Below are positions 1 through 7,025 of a stretch of DNA of 7,025 bases, piece after piece. Made by a program: the position numbers and the translations under genes. The stretch comes from Gammaproteobacteria bacterium (GTDB lineage: Bacteria; Pseudomonadota; Gammaproteobacteria; Pseudomonadales; Halieaceae): positions 1-7,025 of the forward strand of contig JAOUDU010000139.1 in NCBI GenBank assembly GCA_029859085.1, read 5' to 3'. The notes beneath the pieces were generated by a model. That model did no database searches and was not told the origin of the DNA. It saw only the letters and a list, made by a program, of their open reading frames with translations. Every line of letters begins with the position of its first letter. Positions within the stretch are counted from its first letter, which is position 1.

Positions 1-1226
1 CTGCGACGCGCCAGCCGACCGTGCCCGACTTCGCGCCGGCCGGTGAAACCGACACGGCCCGCTTCACCTACCGAGTAGGGAGGAAAGTTGTAGTGCAGCA
101 TGAACGGGTCGCGGCGTTCGCCCTCGAGCGCGTCGATTATCTGCGCATCGCGGGTCGAGCCAAGGGTTACGGCGCCAATGGCCTGGGTCTCGCCACGGGT
201 AAACAGGGCCGAGCCGTGCACTTTCGCCAGCAGATCGACCTCGCAGGCGATAGGGCGCACGGTGCGATTGTCGCGACCGTCGATACGGGCTTCGCCCGCG
301 AGGATGCGCTTGCGTACCAGGCTTTTCTCGACGCTCTTGAAAACATCTTTCACCTCGTCCGCCGAGGGGCCGCCCTCGACGGCCAGCGCCGCGACGCAGG
401 CGCTGCGGATTGCACTGACGCGCTCGTAGCGTTCAGCCTTATCGGTAATGCGGTAGGCCTCACCCAGCTGGGCTTTGGCCTGGCCTTCGACCGCCTCCAG
501 CAGATCCTGGCTTACGGCTGTGGCCTCCCACTCCCAGCGGGGTTTGCCGGCCTCGGCAACCAGTTCATTGATCGCCTGGATGACCACCTGCATTTCCTGG
601 TGGGCGAACAACACAGCGCCCAGCATCTGGTCTTCGGTGAGTTCCTTGGCCTCGGACTCCACCATCAGCACCGCGTCCTTGGTACCGGCAACCACCATGT
701 CGAGCTTGCTCTCGGCCAGTTGCGGGTAGGTGGGGTTCAGCAGGTAGCCGTGCTCCTCGGTAAAGCCCACCCGGGCGCCGGCAATCGGGCCCTTGAAGGG
801 GCAGCCGGAAATTGCGAGCGCAGCGGAGGTACCGATCATCGCGGGGATATCCGGATCGATGTGCTTGTCCGCGGACATCACGGTGCAGATGACCTGCACT
901 TCGTTCATAAAGCCCTTCGGGAACAGCGGGCGGATGGGACGGTCGATCAGGCGTGAAGTGAGGGTTTCCTTTTCGCTGGGACGCCCTTCACGCTTGAAGA
1001 ATCCGCCGGGGATTTTGCCCACTGCGTAGGTTTTCTCGGTGTAATGGACGGCCAGCGGGAAGAAGTCCCGGCCCTCGCGGGCAGTTTTTTCAGCCACGAC
1101 AGTACACAGCACCGAGGTATTTTCGACCGTGACAAGGACTGCCCCGGAAGCCTGCCGCGCGATGCGGCCGGTTTCCAGGGTGACTGTCTGGCCACCGTAC
1201 TGGAATGTTTTAGTTACTGGATTCAC
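1..1226 (-). CDS. pnp: Polyribonucleotide nucleotidyltransferase (PNPase), N-terminal part, 3' end cut by the window edge
   Basis: PNPase is a trimeric phosphorolytic 3'-5' exoribonuclease that releases nucleoside diphosphates; in many proteobacteria it joins RNase E in the degradosome. I translated this frame by hand: it is open from GTG at 1226 to the edge and gives 408 of about 700 residues. Visible parts are the first RNase PH domain (about 1-215), with FFPL at 55-58 and FFKREGR at 76-82 (R79 matches an RNA/phosphate-contacting arginine of the family); the helical linker (about 235-305); and the start of the second RNase PH domain, with [12 protein letters not shown] at 337-348 and GHGRLARR at 401-408. 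The catalytic Ser-Ser and Asp residues, KH and S1 domains lie beyond the window. The GTG start aligns with the usual N-terminus (MNPVTK-like) and has GGAG 7 nt upstream; no ATG is in frame between the rpsO stop and this GTG. The frame is intact, with no sign of decay. Confidence 0.98.
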   Translation of the reverse strand, partial: MNPVTKTFQYGGQTVTLETGRIARQASGAVLVTVENTSVLCTVVAEKTAREGRDFFPLAVHYTEKTYAVGKIPGGFFKREGRPSEKETLTSRLIDRPIRPLFPKGFMNEVQVICTVMSADKHIDPDIPAMIGTSAALAISGCPFKGPIAGARVGFTEEHGYLLNPTYPQLAESKLDMVVAGTKDAVLMVESEAKELTEDQMLGAVLFAHQEMQVVIQAINELVAEAGKPRWEWEATAVSQDLLEAVEGQAKAQLGEAYRITDKAERYERVSAIRSACVAALAVEGGPSADEVKDVFKSVEKSLVRKRILAGEARIDGRDNRTVRPIACEVDLLAKVHGSALFTRGETQAIGAVTLGSTRDAQIIDALEGERRDPFMLHYNFPPYSVGEAGRVGFTGRREVGHGRLARR

Positions 1227-1233
1227 GATTATT

Positions 1234-1237
1234 CTCC
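1234..1237 (-). promoter_or_regulatory. Ribosome binding site of pnp, supporting its GTG start
   Basis: GGAG lies 7 nt before the GTG at 1226-1224. No other standard start codon fits this spacing in the pnp frame, and the resulting N-terminus (VNPVTK) matches known PNPases. This settles the start as GTG. Confidence 0.8.
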
Positions 1238-1253
1238 AATTCTTTGTATGAAC

Positions 1254-1288
1254 ACCGGGGTGCTGGTAAATGGCACCATGGCCCCGGT
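1254..1288 (-). promoter_or_regulatory. Hairpin in the rpsO-pnp spacer (possible mRNA processing or attenuation site)
   Basis: On the minus strand ACCGGGG (1288-1282) pairs with CCCCGGT (1260-1254), a perfect 7-bp GC-rich stem. After a 3x3 internal loop, an inner TGGT/ACCA stem (1278-1275 with 1267-1264) closes a 7-nt loop. An alternative 5-bp stem, GGTGC with GCACC (1277-1273 with 1263-1259), shares bases with both. The hairpin starts 12 nt after the rpsO stop. No U-run follows it, so it does not look like a strong intrinsic terminator. In E. coli the same spacer carries the rpsO terminator and processing sites through which PNPase represses its own mRNA; a similar role here is inferred from position only. 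Confidence 0.5.
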
Positions 1289-1300
1289 ATCGGGTACAGC

Positions 1301-1570
1301 TTATCGACGCAGACCCAGTCGCTTGATCAGGGTGGCATAACGCGCCATGTCCTTGCGCTTGAGGTAATCCAGCAATTTCCGGCGCTGGTTTACCATGCGA
1401 ATGAGTCCGCGGCGGGAGTGGTGGTCATGCTTGTGCGACTGGAAGTGCCCCTGCAACTGCTCAATATTCGCGGTCAGCAGTGCTACCTGTACTTCCGGGG
1501 AACCGGTATCGCCTTCACCTACCTGATAATCCTTTACTATCTCTGCCTTGCGTTCAGCGTTTAAAGCCAT
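1301..1570 (-). CDS. rpsO: 30S ribosomal protein S15
   Basis: S15 binds the central domain of 16S rRNA (helices 20-22) early in 30S platform assembly and forms a bridge to the 50S subunit. The 89-residue product has exactly the usual bacterial length. Family hallmarks are DTGSPEVQ (21-28), the GHF and HDHHSRRGL stretch (41-56), RRKLLDYLK (63-71) and the C-terminal RLGLRR. Residues H42, D49 and S52 (counting Met) correspond to the E. coli residues known to contact the rRNA and its own mRNA, so the RNA-reading surface is intact. The ATG is preceded by GAGGA (1578-1582) 7 nt upstream. The gene follows truB after a 93-nt structured leader and precedes pnp by 74 nt, the standard gammaproteobacterial order. 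Translation is probably autoregulated by S15 through the leader pseudoknot described separately. Confidence 0.99.
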   Translation of the reverse strand: MALNAERKAEIVKDYQVGEGDTGSPEVQVALLTANIEQLQGHFQSHKHDHHSRRGLIRMVNQRRKLLDYLKRKDMARYATLIKRLGLRR

Positions 1571-1588
1571 GTTGATTTCCTCTTGTTG

Positions 1589-1657
1589 AATCTGCCCTGG
1601 GTAGCAGTTCTACCCTTCCTTAAACAAAGAGCCTGTCCGTGCAGATTTACAGACAGG
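1589..1657 (-). promoter_or_regulatory. Predicted H-type pseudoknot in the rpsO leader (candidate S15 autoregulatory site)
   Basis: Stem 1 pairs CCUGUCUGU (1657-1649) with ACGGACAGG (1640-1632): 9 bp with one U·G (1651·1638) between two G-C pairs. Of its 8-nt loop, AAUCUGC (1647-1641) is perfectly complementary to GCAGAUU (1595-1589), giving a 7-bp stem 2. Loop 1 is the single A1648, no base separates the stems, and the long third loop (1631-1596) holds a small hairpin. One nucleotide spanning a 7-bp deep groove is classical H-type geometry, and is how I remember the E. coli rpsO pseudoknot. Stem 2 ends 6 nt before the rpsO Shine-Dalgarno sequence, where bound S15 could trap or block the ribosome. 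S15 is known to read a G·U/G-C motif in 16S rRNA and in the E. coli site; the wobble in stem 1 is a candidate equivalent, though I could not confirm its orientation. The pairing is seen; the function is inferred. Confidence 0.7.
1599..1615 (-). other. Small perfect hairpin inside the rpsO leader
   Basis: GGGTAG (1615-1610) pairs with CTACCC (1604-1599) around the 5-nt loop AACTG. It lies within the long third loop of the predicted pseudoknot, between stem 1 and the downstream strand of stem 2. It could shorten that loop and bring the two stem 2 strands together. It is not followed by a U-run, so it is not a terminator. Confidence 0.5.
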
Positions 1658-1663
1658 TTCGCG

Positions 1664-2593
1664 TCACCCTGCGGTGACTATCAGTCGACGCGGCGCCACG
1701 CGCCCATCGTCCAATATTTCTCCAATCCCCAGAAACTCTCCGGTTTCCAGGGCGACGCGCACCATACCATCACAGGGCGCGTTTGGCACCAGCACAGGCT
1801 GTCCCTGGCGCATATAGAAACCGCCGGAGGCACTCAGCCGCACCAGCGGCAGGCCCTCGAGGGCCGCGTCGGCCGGCAGCAGCAGCGCATCCAGCGCCGC
1901 GACTCGACCATCGGCATGCAATGCCTCCAGCGCAGCCATGGTGACACTGTCCCCGATGCCGAAGGCTCCGGCCCTGGTGCGGCGCAACCGCGTCACATGG
2001 GCACCGCAGCCCAGCATCCTGCCCAGGTCCTCGGCAATGGAACGCACGTAGGTCCCCTTGCTGCATTCGAGGTAGATATCCACCTCGGGCCGGCTGCCGC
2101 CACGGAAGGCGCGTAACTCGAGTTGTTTTATGACAACCCTGCGGGCCTTGCGTTCAACTTCCTCTCCCCGGCGCGCCAGTTTGTACAGCGGCTGGCCCTG
2201 GTGCTTGAGTGCCGAATACATCGAGGGGACCTGCTCTATCTCCCCCCGGAACGCCTCCAGCGCCGCCGCCACGTCCGCCTCGCTTATCCCGGAGGCGTCG
2301 AGCGTCTCCAGGACCTGGCCCTCGGCATCACCGGTGTCGGTCGCGATACCCAGCACAAAAGTGCTCTCATAGGCCTTGTCCGCGTCCAGCAGATACTGCG
2401 AAAACTTCGTCGCCTCGCCAAAACACAGCGGCAATACTCCTGTGGCCAGGGGATCGAGGCTGCCGGTGTGCCCCGCCTTGGCCGCGCCGTACAGGCGCTT
2501 CACCATCTGCAGGGCGCGGTTCGAACTCACCCCCGCGGGCTTGTCCAACACCAGGATGCCATCGAGCGGGCGGCCGCGGCGCTGCCTTGCCAC
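1664..2593 (-). CDS. truB: tRNA pseudouridine(55) synthase
   Basis: TruB isomerises uridine 55 to pseudouridine in the T-loop of elongator tRNAs and also acts as a tRNA folding chaperone. The 309-residue product is near the E. coli length (314). The catalytic motif GHTGSLDPLATG sits at 41-52 with nucleophile D47. Other marks are GEATKFSQYLLDADKAY (59-75, with the stacking tyrosine at 75), VPSMYSALKHQG (122-133), CSKGTYVRSIAEDLG (177-191, with R184) and CGAHVTRLRR (196-205). The C-terminal part (about 250-309, ending GRVAPRRL then five residues) fits a PUA-like RNA-binding domain. The start is GTG at 2593, three bases after the rbfA stop. An in-frame TAG lies just upstream, so no earlier start is possible, and AGGAG lies 9 nt before it. 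The tight spacing suggests translational coupling to rbfA. Confidence 0.98.
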   Translation of the reverse strand: MARQRRGRPLDGILVLDKPAGVSSNRALQMVKRLYGAAKAGHTGSLDPLATGVLPLCFGEATKFSQYLLDADKAYESTFVLGIATDTGDAEGQVLETLDASGISEADVAAALEAFRGEIEQVPSMYSALKHQGQPLYKLARRGEEVERKARRVVIKQLELRAFRGGSRPEVDIYLECSKGTYVRSIAEDLGRMLGCGAHVTRLRRTRAGAFGIGDSVTMAALEALHADGRVAALDALLLPADAALEGLPLVRLSASGGFYMRQGQPVLVPNAPCDGMVRVALETGEFLGIGEILDDGRVAPRRLIVTAG

Positions 2594-2596
2594 CGC

Positions 2597-2998
2597 CTAC
2601 CGCTCCTCTCCGGGTTCCTCGTCACGCAGGCCCAGGTGCCTGTCCGCGTCGGCTGCCCGCCGGATCAGGTCCTCCAGGTGGCGACCGCGCCCCACACTGG
2701 TGTCAAAATAAAAGCGCAGCTGGGGCACGCTGCGCATACTGCTGTCCCGGGACAACATGGAGCGCAGGAAGCCCGCCGCCTTGTTCAGGGCCTCGATCGA
2801 GTCACTGGCGTCCTCGTCGGATTCACAGCCGAGCACCGTCAGGTAAATCTTGGCATGGCCCAGGTCCCGGCTGACATTTACGCCGGTGATACTGACCATG
2901 CCCACCCGCGGATCCCGCACTTCCTGCTGGATCAGCGCAGCCAGTTCGCGCTGGAGGTAATCCGCGACGCGCTGGGTACGGCTGTATTCCTTTGCCAT
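2597..2998 (-). CDS. rbfA: 30S ribosome-binding factor A
   Basis: RbfA is a small assembly and cold-adaptation factor that binds the immature 30S subunit near the 5' end of 16S rRNA and helps late 16S maturation. The 133-residue product has the same length as E. coli RbfA. It is a single KH-like (type II) domain: the N-terminal helix carries [13 protein letters not shown] (7-19) and QEVRDPR (25-31), a strand region carries [14 protein letters not shown] (42-55), the AAG kink lies at 74-76, and [15 protein letters not shown] follows at 91-105. The C-terminus (125-133) is short and charged, likely disordered. The ATG at 2998 has GGAG at 3010-3013, an 11-nt spacing that is slightly long, so initiation may be modest or coupled to infB, whose stop is 28 nt upstream. 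It stops 3 nt before truB. Confidence 0.97.
   Translation of the reverse strand: MAKEYSRTQRVADYLQRELAALIQQEVRDPRVGMVSITGVNVSRDLGHAKIYLTVLGCESDEDASDSIEALNKAAGFLRSMLSRDSSMRSVPQLRFYFDTSVGRGRHLEDLIRRAADADRHLGLRDEEPGEER
2603..2607 (-). promoter_or_regulatory. Ribosome binding site of truB, within the 3' end of rbfA
   Basis: AGGAG lies inside the last codons of rbfA, 9 nt upstream of the GTG at 2593-2591. The minus-strand order is AGGAG, then the rbfA TAG, then GCG, then GTG. It decides the start together with the in-frame TAG just upstream. Confidence 0.8.
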
Positions 2999-3026
2999 CT
3001 CAGGGCCTGCTCCGGGATCTCGCCGC

Positions 3027-5678
3027 TTACAGGGAGCGGGCGATTTCCTTGACTTCGAAAACCTCGATCAGGTCGCCCACCCTGACATCGGTATAGTTCT
3101 TCACGCCGATGCCGCACTCCATACCATTGCGAACCTCGCTGGCGTCATCCTTGAAGCGGCGCAGGGATTCCAGTTCGCCCTCATAAATCACCACGTTGTC
3201 ACGCAGCACGCGGATGGGCTTGGCGCGATACACGGTACCCTCGATCACCATACAGCCGGCGACCTGGCCATACTTGGGTGAGCCGAACACGTCGCGAACC
3301 TCGGCGATACCGACGATCTCCTCGCGCCGCTCGGGCGCCAGCATGCCGGTCAGGGCATCTTTCACATCATCCAGCAGGTTGTAGATGACATTGTAGTAAC
3401 GCAGGTCCACACCTTCGCTTTCAACCAGCTTGCGGGCCGCACCGTCGGCGCGGACGTTGAAGCCGAAAATAACGGCCCTCGATGTCACCGCCAGGTTGAC
3501 ATCGGTTTCGGTGATGCCGCCGACGCCTCCCACCACTATGTTGACCTGCACCTCGTCGTTACCCAAATCCATCAGGGCCGCCTGGATAGCTTCCAGCGAT
3601 CCGCGAACATCGGCCTTGAGCACGATATTGAGCGTCTTCCGCTCGCCGGCGGTCATGCTTTCGAACATATTGTCCAGTTTGGACGCCTGCTGGCGCTGCA
3701 GTTTGGTGTCGCGGGTCTTGGTGTGACGGAACTCGGCGATTTCCCGCGCGCGTTTCTCGCTTTCGACCACGGCAAATTGCTCGCCTGCATCCGGGGTACC
3801 GTTCAGGCCCAGTATTTCCACCGGTATGCTGGGCCCGGCCTCATCGATCGGCTGGCCATTCTCGTCCAGCATCGCACGCACCCGGCCGAACTGCCGGCCG
3901 GCCAGGACAACGTCGCCACGGCGCAGTGTGCCGCTCTGGACCAGCAGCGATGCCACCGGGCCGCGGCCCTTGTCCAGGCGCGATTCGATGACGATACCCT
4001 GGGCCGGGACATCCCGGGCGGCGGTCAGTTCCAGCACTTCGGCCTGCAGCAATATCGCGTCCAGCAGTTCATCGATGCCCTCGCCGGTGTGGGCGGAGAC
4101 CGGGATGAACTGGGTATCACCGCCCCAAGCCTCGGGAATAACTTCCTGCGCAGACAATTCGTTTTTCACCCGCTCCGGGTCCGCGCCTTCCTTATCCATC
4201 TTGTTGATTGCCACAATCAACGGCACGCCGGCCGCCTTGGCGTGCTGCACGGCTTCGATGGTCTGGGGCATGACGCCGTCATCCGCCGCCACCACGAGGA
4301 TAACGATGTCGGTGCTCTTGGCGCCGCGCGCCCGCATGGCGGTAAAAGCCGCGTGGCCGGGGGTGTCCAGGAAGGAGATCATGCCGCGGTCGGTTTCAAC
4401 GTGATAGGCGCCGATATGCTGGGTTATGCCACCGGCCTCGCCCGACGCGACGCGACTCTTGCGGATATAGTCCAGCAGTGAGGTTTTGCCGTGGTCGACA
4501 TGACCCATCACAGTCACAACCGGAGCCCTGGGCAGCCGGGTGCCCTCCTGCTGCGACAGGGTTTCCTCGAGTTTCTCCTCGAGCACGTCAGAACTTACCA
4601 GCTTCGGTATATGCCCGAGTTCTTCAACCACCAGGACCGCAGTGTCCTGGTCAATCATCTGGTTGATATTGGCCATCACGCCGAGCTTCATCAATTCCTT
4701 GATGACCTCACCTGCCTTGACCGACATCTGCTGCGCCAGTGAACCGACGGAAATCATATCCGCCAGCTGTACTTCGTGAGCTTTTTTCTCGGTGGGCATT
4801 TCGAATCCGTGTTTGGAGTGCTCGGCGTGAGCCGCCTTGATTTTCTTGCGGCCGCCGCGGCGACGGGCAAGGCCCGACTCCGCCGCTTCGAGATCCGACA
4901 GGGACAGGTTGTGAGCGCGTTTCTTGCCGCGAGCCAGCGGCGTGGTGCGATCCAGTTTGCCGCGCTGCTTGCGCTTGAGCTCGTCTTCCTGGGCAGCGGT
5001 GCGGGTCTCATGCAGGCGCTTGGGTCGCTTGACACCCTCTTTGGCGCCCTCCGCGGGCCTGACCTGGCTCTCTTCCTTGCGGCGGTCTTCCTCGTCCTTG
5101 CGTGCCTTCAGCGCGGCCTGTCGGGCAGCGGCCTCCTCGGCCTCTTTCAGCTTGCGCCTCTCGGCGGCGCGCTGGCGCAGTATTTCCGGATCGACACTGG
5201 ACAGGTCTTCCTCAACGAACTCCTGCTCATCCAGGGTCTCGACTACCGCAGGCTCCTGCTCCACCACGGGCTGCTCGGCGACCTCGACCTGGGGTGCGGC
5301 ACCCGCTTCGGCGGTGACATCCAGGTCCTCCTGTGCCTGCAACTCCTCCTGTTCTGGAATCTCGCCGGCCACCTCGCTCGGGGCACGCTTGACGTAGGTG
5401 CGCTTCTTGCGCACTTCGACATTGACCGTTTTCCTGCCCTGGGAGCTGGAGGTGCGCAGTGTGCTGATGGTCTTGCGCTTCAGGGTGATGCGCCGGGGCG
5501 CAGCCTCGGACTCGCCGTGGCTGCGTTTCAAAAAGGCCAGCAGTGTCTGCTTGTCCTCGTCGGACACAGCTTCCCCCGCGCCGGAGTGTGGCAGTCCCGC
5601 TTCTTTCATCTGCATCAACAGACGATCAACGGACGCGCCCACTACCTCTGCGAGTTGCTGTACTGTCACCTGCGCCAT
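3027..5678 (-). CDS. infB: Translation initiation factor IF-2
   Basis: IF2 is the GTPase that brings formylmethionyl-tRNA to the 30S P site and promotes 50S joining. The 883-residue product is close to the E. coli length (890). Regions in order: an IF2_N domain (about 1-52); a basic then acidic linker; a highly charged, probably helical Arg/Lys/Glu-rich stretch (about 165-255); a second IF2_N-like domain (about 300-355); the G domain with G1 GHVDHGKT (392-399), G2 GGIT (416-419), G3 DTPGH (438-442), G4 NKMD (492-495) and G5 SAH (528-530), all intact; the EF-Tu-like domain II (about 557-655); IF2 domain III (about 670-780); and the tRNA-binding C-terminal domain (about 785-883). The ATG has a strong AAGGAG (5687-5692) 8 nt upstream. 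nusA ends 56 nt upstream and rbfA starts 28 nt downstream. Confidence 0.99.
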   Translation of the reverse strand: MAQVTVQQLAEVVGASVDRLLMQMKEAGLPHSGAGEAVSDEDKQTLLAFLKRSHGESEAAPRRITLKRKTISTLRTSSSQGRKTVNVEVRKKRTYVKRAPSEVAGEIPEQEELQAQEDLDVTAEAGAAPQVEVAEQPVVEQEPAVVETLDEQEFVEEDLSSVDPEILRQRAAERRKLKEAEEAAARQAALKARKDEEDRRKEESQVRPAEGAKEGVKRPKRLHETRTAAQEDELKRKQRGKLDRTTPLARGKKRAHNLSLSDLEAAESGLARRRGGRKKIKAAHAEHSKHGFEMPTEKKAHEVQLADMISVGSLAQQMSVKAGEVIKELMKLGVMANINQMIDQDTAVLVVEELGHIPKLVSSDVLEEKLEETLSQQEGTRLPRAPVVTVMGHVDHGKTSLLDYIRKSRVASGEAGGITQHIGAYHVETDRGMISFLDTPGHAAFTAMRARGAKSTDIVILVVAADDGVMPQTIEAVQHAKAAGVPLIVAINKMDKEGADPERVKNELSAQEVIPEAWGGDTQFIPVSAHTGEGIDELLDAILLQAEVLELTAARDVPAQGIVIESRLDKGRGPVASLLVQSGTLRRGDVVLAGRQFGRVRAMLDENGQPIDEAGPSIPVEILGLNGTPDAGEQFAVVESEKRAREIAEFRHTKTRDTKLQRQQASKLDNMFESMTAGERKTLNIVLKADVRGSLEAIQAALMDLGNDEVQVNIVVGGVGGITETDVNLAVTSRAVIFGFNVRADGAARKLVESEGVDLRYYNVIYNLLDDVKDALTGMLAPERREEIVGIAEVRDVFGSPKYGQVAGCMVIEGTVYRAKPIRVLRDNVVIYEGELESLRRFKDDASEVRNGMECGIGVKNYTDVRVGDLIEVFEVKEIARSL

Positions 5679-5734
5679 TCAGTATTCTCCTTGGTACCCT
5701 GTCTATATGCCTTCAAGCTTGTAGTGCCGGCGTA

Positions 5735-7025
5735 CTATTCTGCCTCGGCAAACCAGGGTGCTCTTGCGGTCATAATCAATTCGCCCGCACGTTCTTCAGT
5801 CATGTCAGGAATATCCATGAGGTCGTCAACCCCCTGCTCCGCGAGGTCTTCCATGGTGACGATCTCACGGCTGGCAAGAATGTAAGCCAGGTGGCGATCC
5901 ATGCCTTCCATCGCCAGCAGGTCTTCCGCCGGCTCCTGCGCACCGAGCTGTTCCTCGGATGCAATCGCCTGGGTGAGCAGCGCATCCTTGGCACGCGCGC
6001 GCAGCTCGCCGGCGATCTCGGCATCGAAGCCATCGATAGCGGTCATTTCCTCGAGTGGCACGTAAGCCACCTCTTCCAGCGTGGTGAAACCTTCTTCCAC
6101 CAGTATCTCCGCCACTTCCTCGTCGATATCAAGCTGCTCGACGAACAGCTGGATTACCTGCCCCGCCTCCGCTTCATGCTTGTCGGCTGCTTCCTCGAGG
6201 CTCATCACATTGATGGTCCAGCCGGTCAGCTCGCTGGCGAGACGGACATTCTGGCCGGAACGGCCGATGGCCTGCGCCAGGTTATCTGCCGACACGGCCA
6301 CGTCCATGGTTCCGCTGTCCTCGTCGACCACGATGGACTCCACCTCCGCCGGCGACATGGCATTGATCACCAGTTGCGCGGGGTTGTCATCCCACAGCAC
6401 GATGTCCACGCGCTCGTTATCCAGCTCGTTCGACACGGCCTGTACCCGCGAGCCGCGCATGCCGACACAGGCACCGACGGGATCGATTCGCTGGTCGTTG
6501 GTTTTCACGGCGATTTTTGCCCGCGAGCCAGGGTCCCGCGCAGCGGCGCGGATCTGGATAACCTCCTCGGCTATCTCCGGAACCTCGATCTTGAACAACT
6601 CGATCAGCATTTCCGGGCAGGAGCGGCTCAGGATCAACTGTGGCCCGCGGCCCTCTTCACTGATTTCCTTGAGGATTGCGCGCACCCGGTCGTTGACCCG
6701 GAAAGTTTCGCGGCCTACCAGCTGGTCCCGCGGCAGCAGCCCTTCGGCGTTATTCCCGAGGTCGACGATCACGTTGTCGCGGGTGACCTTTTTCACCGTG
6801 CCGGCCACCAGCTGGCCGACCTTGCTCATATACTGCTCAACCACCTGGGCGCGCTCGGCATCGCGCACGCGCTGCACGATCACCTGCTTGGCGGTCTGGG
6901 CGGCAATCCGGCCGAAACCGACGTTTTCAACCGGTTCCTCGTGAATGTCCCCGGGCTTGAGCGCGGGATCCATCTCGATGGCTTCCTCGGTGGTCAGCTG
7001 GGTGCCGAGCAGGGCCATTTCGTCA
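5735..7025 (-). CDS. nusA: Transcription termination/antitermination factor NusA, lacking its N-terminus at the window edge
   Basis: NusA binds RNA polymerase and nascent RNA and modulates pausing, intrinsic termination, antitermination (with NusB, NusE and NusG) and Rho action. The frame runs open to the window edge and 429 residues are visible. By comparison with E. coli NusA (495 aa), about 65 N-terminal residues are missing, so the ATG at 7018 is an internal methionine. Counting from it: the end of the polymerase-binding domain with [11 protein letters not shown] (41-51), the S1 domain (about 67-131, with [15 protein letters not shown]), KH1 with [11 protein letters not shown] (182-192), KH2 with [10 protein letters not shown] (251-260), then two acidic repeats (about 295-350 and 365-425). 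The two C-terminal repeats are typical of gammaproteobacterial NusA, where they contact the polymerase alpha subunit. It is followed by infB after 56 nt. Confidence 0.98.
   Translation of the reverse strand, partial: DEMALLGTQLTTEEAIEMDPALKPGDIHEEPVENVGFGRIAAQTAKQVIVQRVRDAERAQVVEQYMSKVGQLVAGTVKKVTRDNVIVDLGNNAEGLLPRDQLVGRETFRVNDRVRAILKEISEEGRGPQLILSRSCPEMLIELFKIEVPEIAEEVIQIRAAARDPGSRAKIAVKTNDQRIDPVGACVGMRGSRVQAVSNELDNERVDIVLWDDNPAQLVINAMSPAEVESIVVDEDSGTMDVAVSADNLAQAIGRSGQNVRLASELTGWTINVMSLEEAADKHEAEAGQVIQLFVEQLDIDEEVAEILVEEGFTTLEEVAYVPLEEMTAIDGFDAEIAGELRARAKDALLTQAIASEEQLGAQEPAEDLLAMEGMDRHLAYILASREIVTMEDLAEQGVDDLMDIPDMTEERAGELIMTARAPWFAEAE

Noticed and set aside
21..956. A 311-codon open frame on the plus strand
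   Set aside because: It lies codon-for-codon opposite the intact pnp frame. Its composition is the mirror of GC-rich pnp codons and resembles no protein I recognise. It is an antisense shadow.
1242..1273. Possible promoter for pnp in the rpsO-pnp spacer (TTTACC and TACAAA with about 16 nt between)
   Set aside because: Both boxes match the consensus only weakly, and transcription would start at or just before the pnp Shine-Dalgarno sequence, leaving almost no leader.
1632..1657. Hairpin after truB read as an intrinsic terminator
   Set aside because: The bases after the stem on the minus strand are CUCUUUGUUUAAGG, an interrupted U-rich stretch rather than a U-run. The loop complementarity to 1589-1595 gives a better explanation. 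Partial termination cannot be excluded.
2123..3052. A 309-codon plus-strand open frame opposite truB and rbfA, and similar long ones at 4776-5885, 3723-4481 and 6081-6944
   Set aside because: They run antisense to clearly identified genes, cross gene boundaries on the other strand and show no recognisable domain. Such open frames are expected in GC-rich DNA.
4797..4799. Internal ATG (Met294 of IF2) as a start for a short IF2 isoform like those made in E. coli
   Set aside because: No Shine-Dalgarno-like sequence is visible in the bases just upstream. E. coli isoforms start elsewhere in the linker, and nothing here supports a specific internal start.
5679..5734. nusA-infB spacer searched for a promoter or terminator
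   Set aside because: Apart from the infB ribosome binding site, only short palindromes such as AAGCTT and GGTACC are present. I see no convincing promoter or terminator hairpin.

Overview
The window holds six housekeeping genes of transcription, translation and RNA turnover, all on the minus strand. In transcription order (right to left) they are nusA (5' part cut by the window edge), infB, rbfA, truB, rpsO and pnp (3' part cut by the window edge). This is the conserved nusA-infB operon. The GC-rich sequence, NusA with two C-terminal acidic repeats, the long IF2 N-terminal region, and the close match of NusA and PNPase to remembered Pseudomonas proteins all point to a gammaproteobacterium. 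A marine, Halieaceae-like lineage is possible, but that is a guess.

Layout: nusA (5735-7025) is followed by a 56-nt spacer, infB (3027-5678), a 28-nt spacer, rbfA (2597-2998), a 3-nt spacer, truB (1664-2593, GTG start), a 93-nt structured leader, rpsO (1301-1570), a 74-nt spacer with a hairpin, and pnp (1-1226, GTG start). No gene-free stretch exceeds 93 nt. I see no mobile element, CRISPR array, tRNA, rRNA or plus-strand gene. The long plus-strand open frames are antisense shadows of the GC-rich genes.

The genes work together. NusA controls RNA polymerase pausing, termination and antitermination. IF2 delivers initiator tRNA to the ribosome. RbfA matures the 30S subunit. TruB makes pseudouridine 55 in tRNA. 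S15 is an early 16S-binding protein of the 30S platform. PNPase degrades RNA and takes part in its quality control.

The window contains no new system. The item most worth a second look is the truB-rpsO spacer. It can fold into a textbook H-type pseudoknot (9-bp stem, 1-nt loop, 7-bp second stem) just upstream of the rpsO Shine-Dalgarno sequence. This resembles the S15 autoregulatory site of E. coli rpsO. A second, simpler hairpin lies between rpsO and pnp.
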